NCBI GenBank assembly: GCA_904398325.1
Contig: CAJFPC010000081.1
Span: forward strand, 1 to 35,218
Direction of reading: 5' to 3'
Length of the DNA stretch: 35,218 bases
Source: Candidatus Neoruminococcus faecicola
GTDB lineage: Bacteria > Bacillota > Clostridia > Oscillospirales > Ruminococcaceae
Part shown: positions 1-8,171 of the stretch, piece after piece
Layout of the letters: every line of letters begins with the position of its first letter
How positions within the stretch are numbered: the stretch's first letter is position 1
Notes under the pieces: model-generated
What the model was told of the DNA's origin: nothing
What the model saw: the letters and a program-made list of their open reading frames with translations, nothing else
Database searches by the model: none
Position numbers and translations under genes: made by a program

Positions 1-978
1 GCAGTCATATGCGCCGTCGCCCAGGGCCTTTTTGATGGCCAGGGTTTCGATCTTGTCGTTTTGAGGGGTGCTGGTGCCGTGAGCGTTAATGTAAAGGCCT
101 TTGCCTTCCGTGATGCCGGCCTCCTGCAGCGCAAGGCTGATCGCCCGGCCGGAGGCCACCGCCTCCGGATGGGGCGCGGTGATATGATAAGCGTCACAGG
201 TGTTGCCGTAGCCGGTCACTTCCGCATAGATTTTGGCGCCGCGGGCCTTGGCGTGCTCGTATTCCTCCAGCACCATAATGCCCGCGCCCTCCCCAATGAC
301 GAAGCCGCTGCGGCGTTTGTCAAAGGGCACCGAAGCCTGGTCCGGATCATTATTGGTGCACAGCGCCATACAGTTGGTGAAGCCCGCCACCGCAATCGGG
401 GTGATAGAAGCTTCTGCGCCGCCGGCAATAATCGCGTCGGCATAGCCATCCTTAATGGCGCGGTACGCCTCACCGATGGAATTGGTGCCCGTAGCGCAGG
501 CGCTGACCACCGGCAGCGAGGGGCCCATGGCATGATAGCGGATCGCCACCGTGCCCGCCGCCATATTGGAGATAATCATCGGCACAAAGAAGGGAGAAAC
601 CCTGCGGGGGCCGCCGGCCATCATCTTTTCCAGCTCGCGGGAAACGGTGTTAAGCCCCCCGATGCCGGAACCGATATAAACGCCCAGGCGCTCCGGGTCG
701 ATATGGCCTTCCAGGCCGCTGTCCTCCATCGCCTGTGCCGAAGCAGCCACAGCATACTGGTTAAACAGGTCTGTCCGTCTCAGGTCGCTTTTGTCCAGAT
801 AACGCAGCGGGTCAAAATCCTTGACCTCCGCCGCGATTTTCACCTTGAAATCCGCAGTATCGAATTTGGTGATGGGGCCGATGCCGTGGCGTCCTTCCAC
901 CAGGCTGTTCCAAAAGCTCTGCACATCGTTGCCAACCGGAGAAATAACGCCCAATCCGGTGACTGCTACTCTTCTCAC
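1..978 (-). CDS. fabF: Beta-ketoacyl-ACP synthase II (FabF), 3' end cut by window edge
   Basis: Condenses malonyl-ACP with a growing acyl-ACP in the elongation cycle of type II fatty-acid synthesis (cytosol). The 326 visible codons begin VRRVAVTGLGVISPVGND. The nucleophile is Cys161 in VVSACATGTNS, and the first catalytic His is His300 in NAHGTSTP. The second His (KSMTGH region) and roughly 85 C-terminal residues lie beyond the edge, judging from the usual length of about 410. The GTG start at 978 was chosen because AAAGGAG lies 8 nt upstream; an in-frame GTG at 987 overlaps that site. The fabG stop overlaps the same ribosome site, so the two are probably translated together. Last visible gene of the fabT-fabF operon. 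Confidence 0.97.
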   Translation of the reverse strand, partial: MRRVAVTGLGVISPVGNDVQSFWNSLVEGRHGIGPITKFDTADFKVKIAAEVKDFDPLRYLDKSDLRRTDLFNQYAVAASAQAMEDSGLEGHIDPERLGVYIGSGIGGLNTVSRELEKMMAGGPRRVSPFFVPMIISNMAAGTVAIRYHAMGPSLPVVSACATGTNSIGEAYRAIKDGYADAIIAGGAEASITPIAVAGFTNCMALCTNNDPDQASVPFDKRRSGFVIGEGAGIMVLEEYEHAKARGAKIYAEVTGYGNTCDAYHITAPHPEAVASGRAISLALQEAGITEGKGLYINAHGTSTPQNDKIETLAIKKALGDGAYDC

Positions 979-997
979 TCTGTTCACTCCTTTACCT

Positions 998-1738
998 TTA
1001 CATCGCCAATCCGCCGTCAACGCGGAGCACTTCTCCCGTGATATAGCCGGCCTCATCGCTGACTAAAAACGCCACCGCCCTGGCCACGTCCTCCGGGCGG
1101 CCGATCCGCTTGGCAGGGATCTGCGCCATCAGGGCTTCTTTGGCTTTTTCGGGCAGCTGGCCGGTCATATCCGTATCGATATAGCCGGGAGCGACCGCAT
1201 TGCAGGTCACCCCGCGGCCCGCCAGCTCCCGGGCCATGGATTTGGTCAGGCCCACCAGCCCCGCCTTGGCCGCCGCATAGTTGGCCTGCCCGGCGTTGCC
1301 CATCAGCCCCACCACCGAGGTGATGTTGACCACCCTGCCCCAGCGCTTGCGCATCATCTGGGAATAGCAGTGCTTCATCATATGGAACGCGCCCTTCAGG
1401 TTCACATCCAGCACGCGGTCATAATCCTCTTCGCTCATAGTCAGCATCAGGCCGTCGCGGGTGATGCCCGCATTGTTGATCAAAATCTGCACCGGCCCCA
1501 GCTCCTTGGCGACCTCTTCCACACAGCGCTTGGAGGCCTCAAAATCCGAGACGTCGCACTGCCAGGCCTTGGCCTTGACGCCGGTTTCCAACAGCTGGGC
1601 CACCGTCTGCTCGGCTGCGGCCTGATTGCCGGCGTAAAACACCGCCACATCGGCGCCCTGTCGGGCCAGTTCCAGCGCAATCGCGCGGCCGATGCCGCGC
1701 ACACCGCCGGTGACAATGGCGGTTTTACCATTCAGCAT
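998..1738 (-). CDS. fabG: 3-oxoacyl-ACP reductase FabG
   Basis: NADPH-dependent reduction of 3-ketoacyl-ACP to 3-hydroxyacyl-ACP, the first reduction of fatty-acid elongation. It is a classical short-chain dehydrogenase of 246 residues. It shows the nucleotide-binding TGGVRGIG near residues 10-17, NNAG near 88-91, and the catalytic triad Ser141 (ITSVVG), Tyr154 and Lys158 (YAAAK). An in-frame GTG lies at 1744, but AAGGAG is only 3 nt from it and 9 nt from the ATG at 1738, so the ATG is preferred. It lies between fabD and fabF in the usual Firmicute order. Among many SDR paralogues, the context makes FabG the clear choice. Confidence 0.96.
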   Translation of the reverse strand: MLNGKTAIVTGGVRGIGRAIALELARQGADVAVFYAGNQAAAEQTVAQLLETGVKAKAWQCDVSDFEASKRCVEEVAKELGPVQILINNAGITRDGLMLTMSEEDYDRVLDVNLKGAFHMMKHCYSQMMRKRWGRVVNITSVVGLMGNAGQANYAAAKAGLVGLTKSMARELAGRGVTCNAVAPGYIDTDMTGQLPEKAKEALMAQIPAKRIGRPEDVARAVAFLVSDEAGYITGEVLRVDGGLAM

Positions 1739-1751
1739 GTTCACATTCTCC

Positions 1752-2663
1752 TTACTGTAAGGCTTTCAGGGCGGCGGAAAGGGTCTCGCCATCCTGTACT
1801 CGCAGAATCACCGCATCCGGCAGGATCTTTTTGACCAGGCCGCTGAGGGTCTTGCCCGGCCCCACCTCGATAAAGGTGGTATAGCCATCCTCCGACATCT
1901 GCTGGATGGTCCGGCGCCAGCGCACCGGGCTTTTCACCTGGCGGGCCAGCAGGCCTGCCGCATCCTCTCCATAGGGCTGGGCGGTCACATTGGCATAGAC
2001 CGGCAAGCTCATCCGGCCCAGCTGCATGCCGGCCAGCTTTTCCGCCAGCCGGCGGGAGGCATCCTCCATATACGGCGAGTGGAACGCGCCGCTCACCGCC
2101 AGGCGCATGGCCTTTTTGCCCTGTTCCTTGACCTTGGCGATCAGAGGCTGGGCGTTTTCTTCCCGGGTGGCGACCACCACCTGGCCGCCGCTGTTGTAGT
2201 TGACCGGCCACGCCTCGTCAAACTGGCGGCAGAGCGCCTCCACCTCCTCGTCCTCCATCCCCAGGACGGCAACCATGGCGCCGGGATGGGCTTTGGCGGC
2301 GGCGTCCATATATTCCCCGCGGGCGGTGACCAGTTCAAAGCCTGCTTCCAGCCCGAACAGGCCCGCAAAGGTGACCGCAGCCACCTCCCCCAGGGAGAAG
2401 CCCGCCACGCCGTCCGGCCGGATGCCCGCTTCCTGCAGGGCCACCGCCGCAGCCAGGTCCACTGCAAACACGGTGGGCTGGGTATTGACGGTCTGGGTCA
2501 ATTCCTCCTTGGTGCCCTCAAAGCACTGGCGGGAGGTCCCGGGGCGCACCGCATCCGCCGCGGCAAACACCTTGGCCGCCGCCGGGGAGGCCTCGCACAG
2601 CTCCTTGCCCATGCCGGGGTACTGAGCTCCTTGGCCGGCAAACAAAAAAGCTATTTTACCCAT
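1752..2663 (-). CDS. fabD: Malonyl-CoA:ACP malonyltransferase FabD
   Basis: Transfers malonyl from CoA to ACP to supply the extender unit for FabH and FabF. The 303 residues show GQGAQYPGMG at 10-19, the nucleophile Ser90 in AGFSLGEV and the catalytic His195 in GAFHSPYM. The usual GHSLGE motif has Phe in place of His before the serine, a tolerated variation. The ATG at 2663 has GGGGG 7 nt upstream, inside the end of fabK; the two genes overlap by 13 nt, which implies translational coupling. Confidence 0.96.
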   Translation of the reverse strand: MGKIAFLFAGQGAQYPGMGKELCEASPAAAKVFAAADAVRPGTSRQCFEGTKEELTQTVNTQPTVFAVDLAAAVALQEAGIRPDGVAGFSLGEVAAVTFAGLFGLEAGFELVTARGEYMDAAAKAHPGAMVAVLGMEDEEVEALCRQFDEAWPVNYNSGGQVVVATREENAQPLIAKVKEQGKKAMRLAVSGAFHSPYMEDASRRLAEKLAGMQLGRMSLPVYANVTAQPYGEDAAGLLARQVKSPVRWRRTIQQMSEDGYTTFIEVGPGKTLSGLVKKILPDAVILRVQDGETLSAALKALQ

Positions 2664-3598
2664 TTGGTCGCCCCCTTCAGCACTTCCTCCGCCTGGGTGA
2701 ACATCTCCTGGATGATCTCAGCGGCAGGCTGCTCCTTGGTGACCATGGAGGCCACCTGGCCGGCCATCACGCTGCCCTGCTTGACGTCGCCTTCCCGGGC
2801 GGCCAGGCGCAGGCTGCCGGCGCCGAAGCGCTCGATCTCCTCATCGGTGACGCTGGCGCTCTGCTCCAGGCGGGCAAATTCCTTGGTGAAATTGTTGCGC
2901 AGCGCCCGCACGGGATGGCCCAGCCGCTTGCCGGTGACCACCGTATCGATGTCGTGGGCCTTGAGGATTTTATCCTTGTAATTCTGGTGGACGGTGCACT
3001 CCTTCGCCACCAGGAAGCGGGTGCCCACCTGCACGCCGCAGGCGCCCAGCATAAAGGCGGCCGCCACCTGGCGCCCGTCCGCGATGCCGCCGGCAGCCAG
3101 GACGGGGATTTCCACCGCGTCCACCACCTGGGGCACCAGCGCCATGGTGGTCAGATCCCCCACATGGCCGCCGGATTCGCCGCCCTCTGCAATCAGCGCA
3201 GAGGCGCCGCTGCGGGCCAGCAGCTTGGCCATTGCCACCGAAGGCACCACCGGGATCACCTTGATGCCGGCGGCCAGCCATTTTTTCATATATTTGCCCG
3301 GATTGCCGGCGCCGGTCACCACGACCTTGACGCCTTCCTCGATGACCACGTCGGCCACCTCGTCGGCAAAGGGGCTCATCAGCATTATATTAACGCCAAA
3401 AATCCGATCCGTCAGCTGACGGGTTTTGGCGATCTCTTCCCGAAGCCATTGGGCGTTTGCGTTCATCGCGGCGATGATGCCCAAGCCCCCTGCGTTGGAG
3501 ACCGCCGCCGCCAGGGATGCATCGGCAATCCATGCCATGCCGCCCTGAAAAATGGGATACTCGATTCCCAGTAAATCGCAAAGTGGTGTTTTAATCAT
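2651..3598 (-). CDS. fabK: Enoyl-ACP reductase II FabK (FMN-dependent)
   Basis: Reduces trans-2-enoyl-ACP with NAD(P)H, closing each elongation cycle. FabK is the FMN TIM-barrel enzyme that replaces FabI in streptococci and many Clostridia. The 315-residue product matches the family's usual length. It carries PIFQGGMAWIAD near the N-terminus, the FMN-region motifs VTGAGNPGKYM, AEGGESGGHVG and AAGGIADG, and VQVGTRF. The open frame extends to 3646, but ATG 3598 follows AGGGGAG by 7 nt and starts the conserved MIKTPLCDLLGIEYP. Nitronate monooxygenases share the fold, but the operon position settles the role. FabK enzymes are insensitive to the FabI inhibitor triclosan (family knowledge). Confidence 0.95.
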   Translation of the reverse strand: MIKTPLCDLLGIEYPIFQGGMAWIADASLAAAVSNAGGLGIIAAMNANAQWLREEIAKTRQLTDRIFGVNIMLMSPFADEVADVVIEEGVKVVVTGAGNPGKYMKKWLAAGIKVIPVVPSVAMAKLLARSGASALIAEGGESGGHVGDLTTMALVPQVVDAVEIPVLAAGGIADGRQVAAAFMLGACGVQVGTRFLVAKECTVHQNYKDKILKAHDIDTVVTGKRLGHPVRALRNNFTKEFARLEQSASVTDEEIERFGAGSLRLAAREGDVKQGSVMAGQVASMVTKEQPAAEIIQEMFTQAEEVLKGATKWVK

Positions 3599-3685
3599 CT
3601 TCCTACTCCCCTGCGCCGCAAAAGCGGCGGCCGCTGTTTTCGGCAAGCGGCCCGCCCAGCGTTTGGTTTGGCTAAAAAGGATGGT

Positions 3686-3913
3686 TTAAGCGAGGCTCTT
3701 TTCCACCAGAGCAGCGATATCGCCAACGGTAGAGAGCTTCTGATCCTCCATCTCGATGGTGATGCCGAACTCGTTCTCCAGCTCCATGACCAGGTCGACG
3801 GTATCCAGAGAATCCAGCTCCAGCTCCTCAAAGGTGGTGTCGGCGGTGATGGTGGAAGCATCGACTTCCTTGTACTCGGCCAGCACTTTGATGACTTTTT
3901 CCAAAACTTCCAT
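3686..3913 (-). CDS. acpP: Acyl carrier protein
   Basis: Carries growing acyl chains on a 4'-phosphopantetheine arm, which the AcpS encoded at 14917-15294 would attach. It is an acidic 75-residue protein with the invariant ELDSLDTVDL motif; Ser35 is the attachment site. A TAGGAGGA ribosome site precedes the ATG. The 63-nt gap to fabH holds a small hairpin (CCCGC/GCGGG, 3945-3959) without a U-run, so it is more likely a processing or stability element than a terminator. An 87-nt gap separates it from fabK. Confidence 0.97.
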   Translation of the reverse strand: MEVLEKVIKVLAEYKEVDASTITADTTFEELELDSLDTVDLVMELENEFGITIEMEDQKLSTVGDIAALVEKSLA

Positions 3914-3976
3914 GTGATAATCCTCCTAAATTCTTTTTATCTAACCCGCCCAAAGCGGGATAAACACAATGATATG

Positions 3977-4939
3977 TCACCGGCTCCAGCGGATGACGCA
4001 GGCCCCGGTCGTCAGCCCGCCGCCAAAGGCGGCGATGGCCAGGATATCCCCCGGATGCAGCTTCCCCTCCCGGTTCATCTCATCCAGCAGGATCGCCACC
4101 GAGGAAGAAGAGGTGTTGCCATATTTCTGAATGGTGACGCCCACCTTTTCCCGCGGGATTTTCAGCTTCTGCACCGCTGTGTCGATGATGCGCAGATTGG
4201 CCTGGTGCGGCAGCAGGTAATCGACCTGGTCCAGCGTCAGGCCGGCCTCTTCAATCGAGGCCTTCAGCTCCCGGAACATGGAGTTGACCGCAAAGCGGTA
4301 AACCTCCTGCCCGTTCATATAAATATAATCCCCGCATTCCTTGACCGTCTGGTCAAAGGGGCTCTTCCCCCGGAAGGCGGGCACATACAGCACCTGGTCG
4401 TTGCCCGTGGTGGTCAGCCGCAAAGAAAGCAGGTCGTCGCCCTCCCCCAGCACCACGGCGCCGCTGCCGTCGCCGAACAATACGCAGGTGCGCCGGTCGC
4501 TCCAGTCCGTCACGCGGGAAAGCGCCTCCGAAGCCACCACCAGCACCTTTTTCACCCGGCCGCGGGCAAAATAGCCGTCGGCAACATCCAGCGCATAGAC
4601 AAAGCCGGAACAGGCGCCGTTCACGTCAAAGGCCGGGCAGCTGGCGCCCAGCTCCTTCTGGATCAGGCAGGCCTCCGCCGGGCTCAGATAATCCCCCTGG
4701 ATGGTGGCACAGATGATAAGATCCAGCTCCTGCGGGGTGACGCCAGCATTTTCCAGCGCATTTTTCGCCGCGGCCACCGATAAATCTGTCAGGCTCTCCG
4801 TAGTCATCACCCGCCGCTCCCGAATACCGGTGCGGCTGCTGATCCATTCGTCGTTGGTATCTACCATATGAGAAAGCTCATCGTTGGTCACGACCCGCTC
4901 CGGCACCGCATGGCCGGTGCCCAAAATGCTGAAACTCAT
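3977..4939 (-). CDS. fabH: Beta-ketoacyl-ACP synthase III FabH
   Basis: Starts fatty-acid synthesis by condensing acetyl-CoA or branched acyl-CoA with malonyl-ACP. The 320 residues show the catalytic Cys110 in DVNGACSGF, the His in LPHQANLRI and the Asn in KYGNTSSSS, which form the KAS III Cys-His-Asn triad. The ATG at 4939 has GGAGGA about 5 nt upstream. The fabT stop ends one base before the start, giving tight coupling of regulator and first enzyme. Confidence 0.97.
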   Translation of the reverse strand: MSFSILGTGHAVPERVVTNDELSHMVDTNDEWISSRTGIRERRVMTTESLTDLSVAAAKNALENAGVTPQELDLIICATIQGDYLSPAEACLIQKELGASCPAFDVNGACSGFVYALDVADGYFARGRVKKVLVVASEALSRVTDWSDRRTCVLFGDGSGAVVLGEGDDLLSLRLTTTGNDQVLYVPAFRGKSPFDQTVKECGDYIYMNGQEVYRFAVNSMFRELKASIEEAGLTLDQVDYLLPHQANLRIIDTAVQKLKIPREKVGVTIQKYGNTSSSSVAILLDEMNREGKLHPGDILAIAAFGGGLTTGACVIRWSR

Positions 4940-4940
4940 C

Positions 4941-5402
4941 TTATTCCTCCAAACCCGCCAGCTTCTGGCGAAAAAAAGTATTCAATTTGCCGATCCCACT
5001 AACCAGGGTTGCCTTCTCCTGATCATTCAGCTGGGCGGCCACCGCCTTGGCCAGGCGAAGATGAAAGCGCTGATGGATGCGGTCTACCTTCTGGCCCTTG
5101 CGGGTCAGGCTGACCAGCACCTGCCGGCCGTCTGCCTTGTCGCGCTGCTTGACGGCATAGCCCTTGCGCACCAATTTATTGACCGCCACCGTCACGGAAG
5201 AGAGGGTCACGGCAAGCTCCTGCGCAATACCGCTGATGGTACATCCCTGAGCAGGGCCCCTGCCAATCGCCTCAATCAGATGGACCTCGCTGATGGAAAG
5301 GTTGAGCCCGCTTTTCTTCTCGATCAGGGATGCTTCCAGCCGGGAAATGGACCGGTAGGTTTCCACCAGGACATCATTCAGCTGCCTGCAAAAGTTTTCC
5401 AC
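4941..5402 (-). CDS. fabT: MarR-family fatty-acid synthesis repressor (FabT-like)
   Basis: A 153-residue winged-helix MarR protein heading the fab operon, in the position of FabT of streptococci, which represses fab genes and uses acyl-ACP as co-repressor (family knowledge). The helix-turn-helix covers about residues 50-95 (GCTISGIAQELAVTLSSVTVA), followed by the wing (RKGYAVKQRDKADGRQV). The start is GTG 5402, with GGAGG 6 nt upstream. It is transcribed from a near-consensus promoter whose -35 is overlapped by a palindrome, fitting autoregulation. FabT function is inferred from context; other MarR members look similar. Confidence 0.88.
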   Translation of the reverse strand: MENFCRQLNDVLVETYRSISRLEASLIEKKSGLNLSISEVHLIEAIGRGPAQGCTISGIAQELAVTLSSVTVAVNKLVRKGYAVKQRDKADGRQVLVSLTRKGQKVDRIHQRFHLRLAKAVAAQLNDQEKATLVSGIGKLNTFFRQKLAGLEE

Positions 5403-5437
5403 CCTGCGCCTCCAGAAAAAAATACTTAGACCATTTA

Positions 5438-5465
5438 ATTATAGACATATTTGGCCTGTTGTCAA
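5438..5465 (-). promoter_or_regulatory. Housekeeping promoter of the fab operon
   Basis: Reading the minus strand, TTGACA (5465-5460), a 16-nt spacer and TATAAT (5443-5438) match the sigma-A consensus at all 12 positions. It lies 36 nt upstream of the fabT GTG and should drive the whole fabT-to-fabF operon. Confidence 0.88.
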
Positions 5466-5472
5466 TTGATAA
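5459..5472. promoter_or_regulatory. Palindrome over the fab -35 box, candidate FabT operator
   Basis: TTGTCAATTGATAA is an inverted repeat with a single mismatched pair, centred on TCAATTGA, and overlaps the -35 hexamer. Its size and TTGA/TCAA half-sites resemble MarR/FabT operators. Binding is inferred. Confidence 0.55.
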
Positions 5473-5507
5473 TCTGTTAATTTTATCCTGCCTGGGCGCA
5501 GGGCAAA

Positions 5508-5536
5508 TTGCATTTTATCCGCTGCGGTGCTATACT
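5508..5536 (+). promoter_or_regulatory. Likely promoter of the UPF0340 gene
   Basis: TATACT (5531-5536) is a good -10, 17 nt after a weak -35, TTGCAT. It lies 36 nt upstream of the ATG and is divergent from the fab promoter. Confidence 0.5.
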
Positions 5537-5572
5537 TTCACCAGATACCATCAAAAAGGAGCAGACTGTGTT

Positions 5573-6127
5573 ATGGATTATCAAGAAATCACCCGGCAGG
5601 CGCGCCAGGCAGCCGAGGAGCTGTTAGCCGCCGCAAAGCTGCAGAAAGGGGACGTACTGGTAGTGGGCTGTTCTTCCAGTGAAGTGGGCGGGCAGCGCAT
5701 CGGCACCGGCTCCAGTATGGAAATCGCCGCCGCGCTTTACGCAGGCATCGCCCCGGTACTGGAAACGGCGGGCGTCTGCCTGGCCGCCCAATGCTGCGAG
5801 CATCTCAACCGCGCTATTATTCTGGAGGCTGAGACGGCGAAGCGACTCGGCTTAGAGCCGGTCAATGCGGTGCCGCAGCCCAAAGCCGGCGGCTCCTTTG
5901 CCACCACCGTATACCAGCACGCCCGGCGCCCCGTGGCGGTGGAGCATATCCGCGCCGACGCCGGCATGGATATCGGCGGCACGCTGATCGGTATGCATTT
6001 GAAGGAGGTAGCCGTGCCGGTGCGCCTCTCGCTGGACCATATCGGCAGTGCCATCCTGCTCTGTGCCAGGACCCGCCCCAAGTATATCGGGGGCGAGCGC
6101 GCTCATTATGACGAGAGGCTGAAATAA
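5573..6127 (+). CDS. UPF0340 (DUF436, YwlG-like) protein
   Basis: A 184-residue protein that I recognise as the UPF0340/DUF436 family, widespread in Firmicutes and without an established reaction. Visible traits are GDVLVVGCSSSEVGGQRIG near residues 25-44, a CCEHLNRAI segment, repeated small-residue turns and a conserved tail ARTRPKYIGGERA. It has no signal peptide or membrane segment, so it is cytosolic. The frame is open further upstream, but ATG 5573 follows AAGGAG by 11 nt and begins the conserved MDYQEITRQA. It is monocistronic, with its own promoter and terminator. The Cys/Ser-rich first motif could bind a ligand or metal, but that is a guess. Confidence 0.85.
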   Translation: MDYQEITRQARQAAEELLAAAKLQKGDVLVVGCSSSEVGGQRIGTGSSMEIAAALYAGIAPVLETAGVCLAAQCCEHLNRAIILEAETAKRLGLEPVNAVPQPKAGGSFATTVYQHARRPVAVEHIRADAGMDIGGTLIGMHLKEVAVPVRLSLDHIGSAILLCARTRPKYIGGERAHYDERLK

Positions 6128-6134
6128 GGTTTCC

Positions 6135-6166
6135 GGGAGGCGCTGCCGAAGGCGCCTCCCATTTTT
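6135..6166 (+). terminator. Intrinsic terminator after the UPF0340 gene
   Basis: A perfect 9-bp stem GGGAGGCGC/GCGCCTCCC (6135-6143 with 6152-6160) with an 8-nt loop, followed by ATTTTT. Confidence 0.88.
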
Positions 6167-6202
6167 CGCATTTTAGTCATAATTTCCCCTAAAACTTTTC
6201 AC

Positions 6203-6227
6203 AATATTTCGTTAACATGGAAATATT
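6203..6227. repeat. Inverted repeat upstream of the ABC exporter genes
   Basis: AATATTTC (6203-6210) and GAAATATT (6220-6227) are perfect 8-bp arms around a 9-nt centre containing GTTAACATG. TTAACA inside it, with TATGAT 15 nt on, could be a weak promoter. An operator is plausible; no regulator gene is adjacent. Confidence 0.4.
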
Positions 6228-6311
6228 CAGCTTATGATTAGAAAGGGCCTCGACGCTCTCAGCCAGGCAATTTTTTCTTGCGCTAAACAGCGTTTCGGGC
6301 CCGTTTCTTTT

Positions 6312-6358
6312 GCCTGCTGCCAAATAGTTACCTGTCAAATTGATGACAAAAAGCAGGC
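6312..6358. repeat. Nested inverted repeats in the ABC exporter leader
   Basis: Outer arms GCCTGCT (6312-6318) and AGCAGGC (6352-6358) enclose a second palindrome TGTCA-N6-TGACA (6333-6348). The inner element contains TGTCAAATTGAT, which resembles the fabT palindrome at 5459-5472. The rest of 6167-6401 shows no coding signal; CATAAT at 6371-6376 may be a -10. Confidence 0.45.
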
Positions 6359-6401
6359 TGCCCGAAGGGGCATAATATCTAGGAATTTGGGAGGAATGCT
6401 T

Positions 6402-8171
6402 ATGATTAAAACACTGCTGGGCCAAGTAAAACAGTATAAAGGCGCGTCTCTGCTGACCCCCCTGTTCACAGGGCTGGAAGTAGTGATGGAAGTGCTGATC
6501 CCCTTTGTCATTGCTGCCATCATCGACCAAGGGATTGAAGCCGGCGATATCAATAAAGTTTATCTTTACGGCGGTATGATGCTGGTGATGGCTTTTTTCA
6601 GCCTGGCCTTCGGCGCGCTGGCAGGCCGGTATGCGGCCAGAGCCTCTTCGGGCTTTGCCTGCAATCTGCGGGACAGCATGTTTGAAAAAGTACAGGAGTT
6701 CTCTTTCTCCAACATCGATAAGTTCAGCACTGCCGGCCTGGTCACCCGCATGACCACCGACGTGACCAATGTGCAGAACGCCTATCAAATGATCCTGCGC
6801 ATCGCGGTGCGCGCACCGCTGATGCTGATCTGCAGCATGATCATGTGCTTTTTCATCAATGTGAAGCTCAGCATGGTTTTTCTGGCAGCCATGTGCGTGC
6901 TGGGTGTGGCGCTGGCCCTGATTATTACCAAGACCATCCGCATTTTCAACGAGGTATTCCGCCGGTACGATGATCTGAACGCCAGCGTGCAGGAAAACGT
7001 CTCCGCCATTCGCGTGGTGAAAGCCTTTGTGCGGGAGGATTACGAGGACGAAAAATTCAAGCAGGCAGCCGGTCAGCTGTACCGCCTGTTTGTCAAAGCA
7101 GAGCGCCATCTGGTGCTCAACAGCCCGGTGATGATGCTGGTCATCTACGGCAGCATTCTGGGGCTCTCCTGGTTCGGTGCGCAGTATATCGTCATCGGCG
7201 ATCTGACCACCGGGGAGCTGACCAGCATGTTCAGTTATGTCATGGGCATCCTGATGAGTTTGATGATGCTCTCGATGATCTTTGTCATGATCACCATGAG
7301 CGCCGCCAGCGGCCGGCGTATCGTGGAGGTGCTGCAGGAACAGCCCGACCTGGTCAACCCGGAGCAGCCCGATCACAACATCCCCGACGGGCGCATCGAT
7401 TTTAACCACGTCAGCTTTTCCTACAAGCATGGCGGCACCGGCGAAAAGACCCTGCGGGATATCGACCTGCACATCGCCTCCGGCGAGACCATCGGCATCA
7501 TCGGCGGCACCGGCTCCGGCAAATCCAGCCTGGTCAACCTGATCAGCCGGCTGTACGACGTGGATGAAGGCAGCGTCTGCGTGGGCGGCAAGGATGTGCG
7601 CACCTATGATTTGGAAGAGCTGCGCAACCAGGTGGCTGTAGTGCTGCAGAAAAATGTGCTCTTCTCCGGCACGATTCTGGATAACCTGCGCTGGGGCAAG
7701 GAGGATGCCACCGAAGAGGAATGTGCCGAAGCCTGCCGCCAGGCCTGCGCCGACGAGTTTATCGAGCGCTTCCCCGACGGATACCGCACCTGGATTGAAC
7801 GGGGCGGCAACAACGTCTCCGGCGGGCAGAAGCAGCGGCTGTGCATCGCCCGTGCCCTGCTCAAAAAGCCCAAGGTGCTGATTCTGGATGACTCCACCAG
7901 CGCGGTGGATACCGCTACGGATGCCAAGATCCGGGAGGCCTTCGCCAAAAAAATCCCCGGCACCACCAAACTGATTATCTCGCAGCGAATTTCCAGCGTG
8001 CAGGATGCCGACCGCATCCTGGTGCTGGATAACGGCACCGTCAACGGGTTTGACACCCACGAAAACCTGCTGAACAATAACGAAATCTACCGGGAAATCT
8101 ATGAAGCCCAAACCAAGGGCGGCGGCGATTTTGACGAGCCTGCCCCCGATGGAAAGGATGGTGATCAGTAA
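6402..8171 (+). CDS. ABC exporter half-transporter, degenerate-site subunit
   Basis: A type I ABC exporter half (589 residues) with six N-terminal membrane helices (about 15-310) and a C-terminal ATPase. Walker A GGTGSGKSS lies near 368-376, with canonical signature VSGGQKQR. The Walker B end reads LILDDSTSAVD, so the catalytic Glu is Asp, and the H-loop reads IISQRISS, with Gln for the switch His. Such changes mark the degenerate-site subunit of heterodimeric exporters such as TM287/288, BmrCD and LmrCD. ATG 6402 has GGGAGG 7 nt upstream; the longer open frame has none. It ends in TAATG, overlapping the partner's start by one base. The substrate (drug, lipid or peptide) cannot be told. Confidence 0.93.
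   Translation: MIKTLLGQVKQYKGASLLTPLFTGLEVVMEVLIPFVIAAIIDQGIEAGDINKVYLYGGMMLVMAFFSLAFGALAGRYAARASSGFACNLRDSMFEKVQEFSFSNIDKFSTAGLVTRMTTDVTNVQNAYQMILRIAVRAPLMLICSMIMCFFINVKLSMVFLAAMCVLGVALALIITKTIRIFNEVFRRYDDLNASVQENVSAIRVVKAFVREDYEDEKFKQAAGQLYRLFVKAERHLVLNSPVMMLVIYGSILGLSWFGAQYIVIGDLTTGELTSMFSYVMGILMSLMMLSMIFVMITMSAASGRRIVEVLQEQPDLVNPEQPDHNIPDGRIDFNHVSFSYKHGGTGEKTLRDIDLHIASGETIGIIGGTGSGKSSLVNLISRLYDVDEGSVCVGGKDVRTYDLEELRNQVAVVLQKNVLFSGTILDNLRWGKEDATEEECAEACRQACADEFIERFPDGYRTWIERGGNNVSGGQKQRLCIARALLKKPKVLILDDSTSAVDTATDAKIREAFAKKIPGTTKLIISQRISSVQDADRILVLDNGTVNGFDTHENLLNNNEIYREIYEAQTKGGGDFDEPAPDGKDGDQ

Noticed and set aside
3945-3959. Terminator between fabH and acpP
   Set aside because: Only a 5-bp stem and no U-run follow it.
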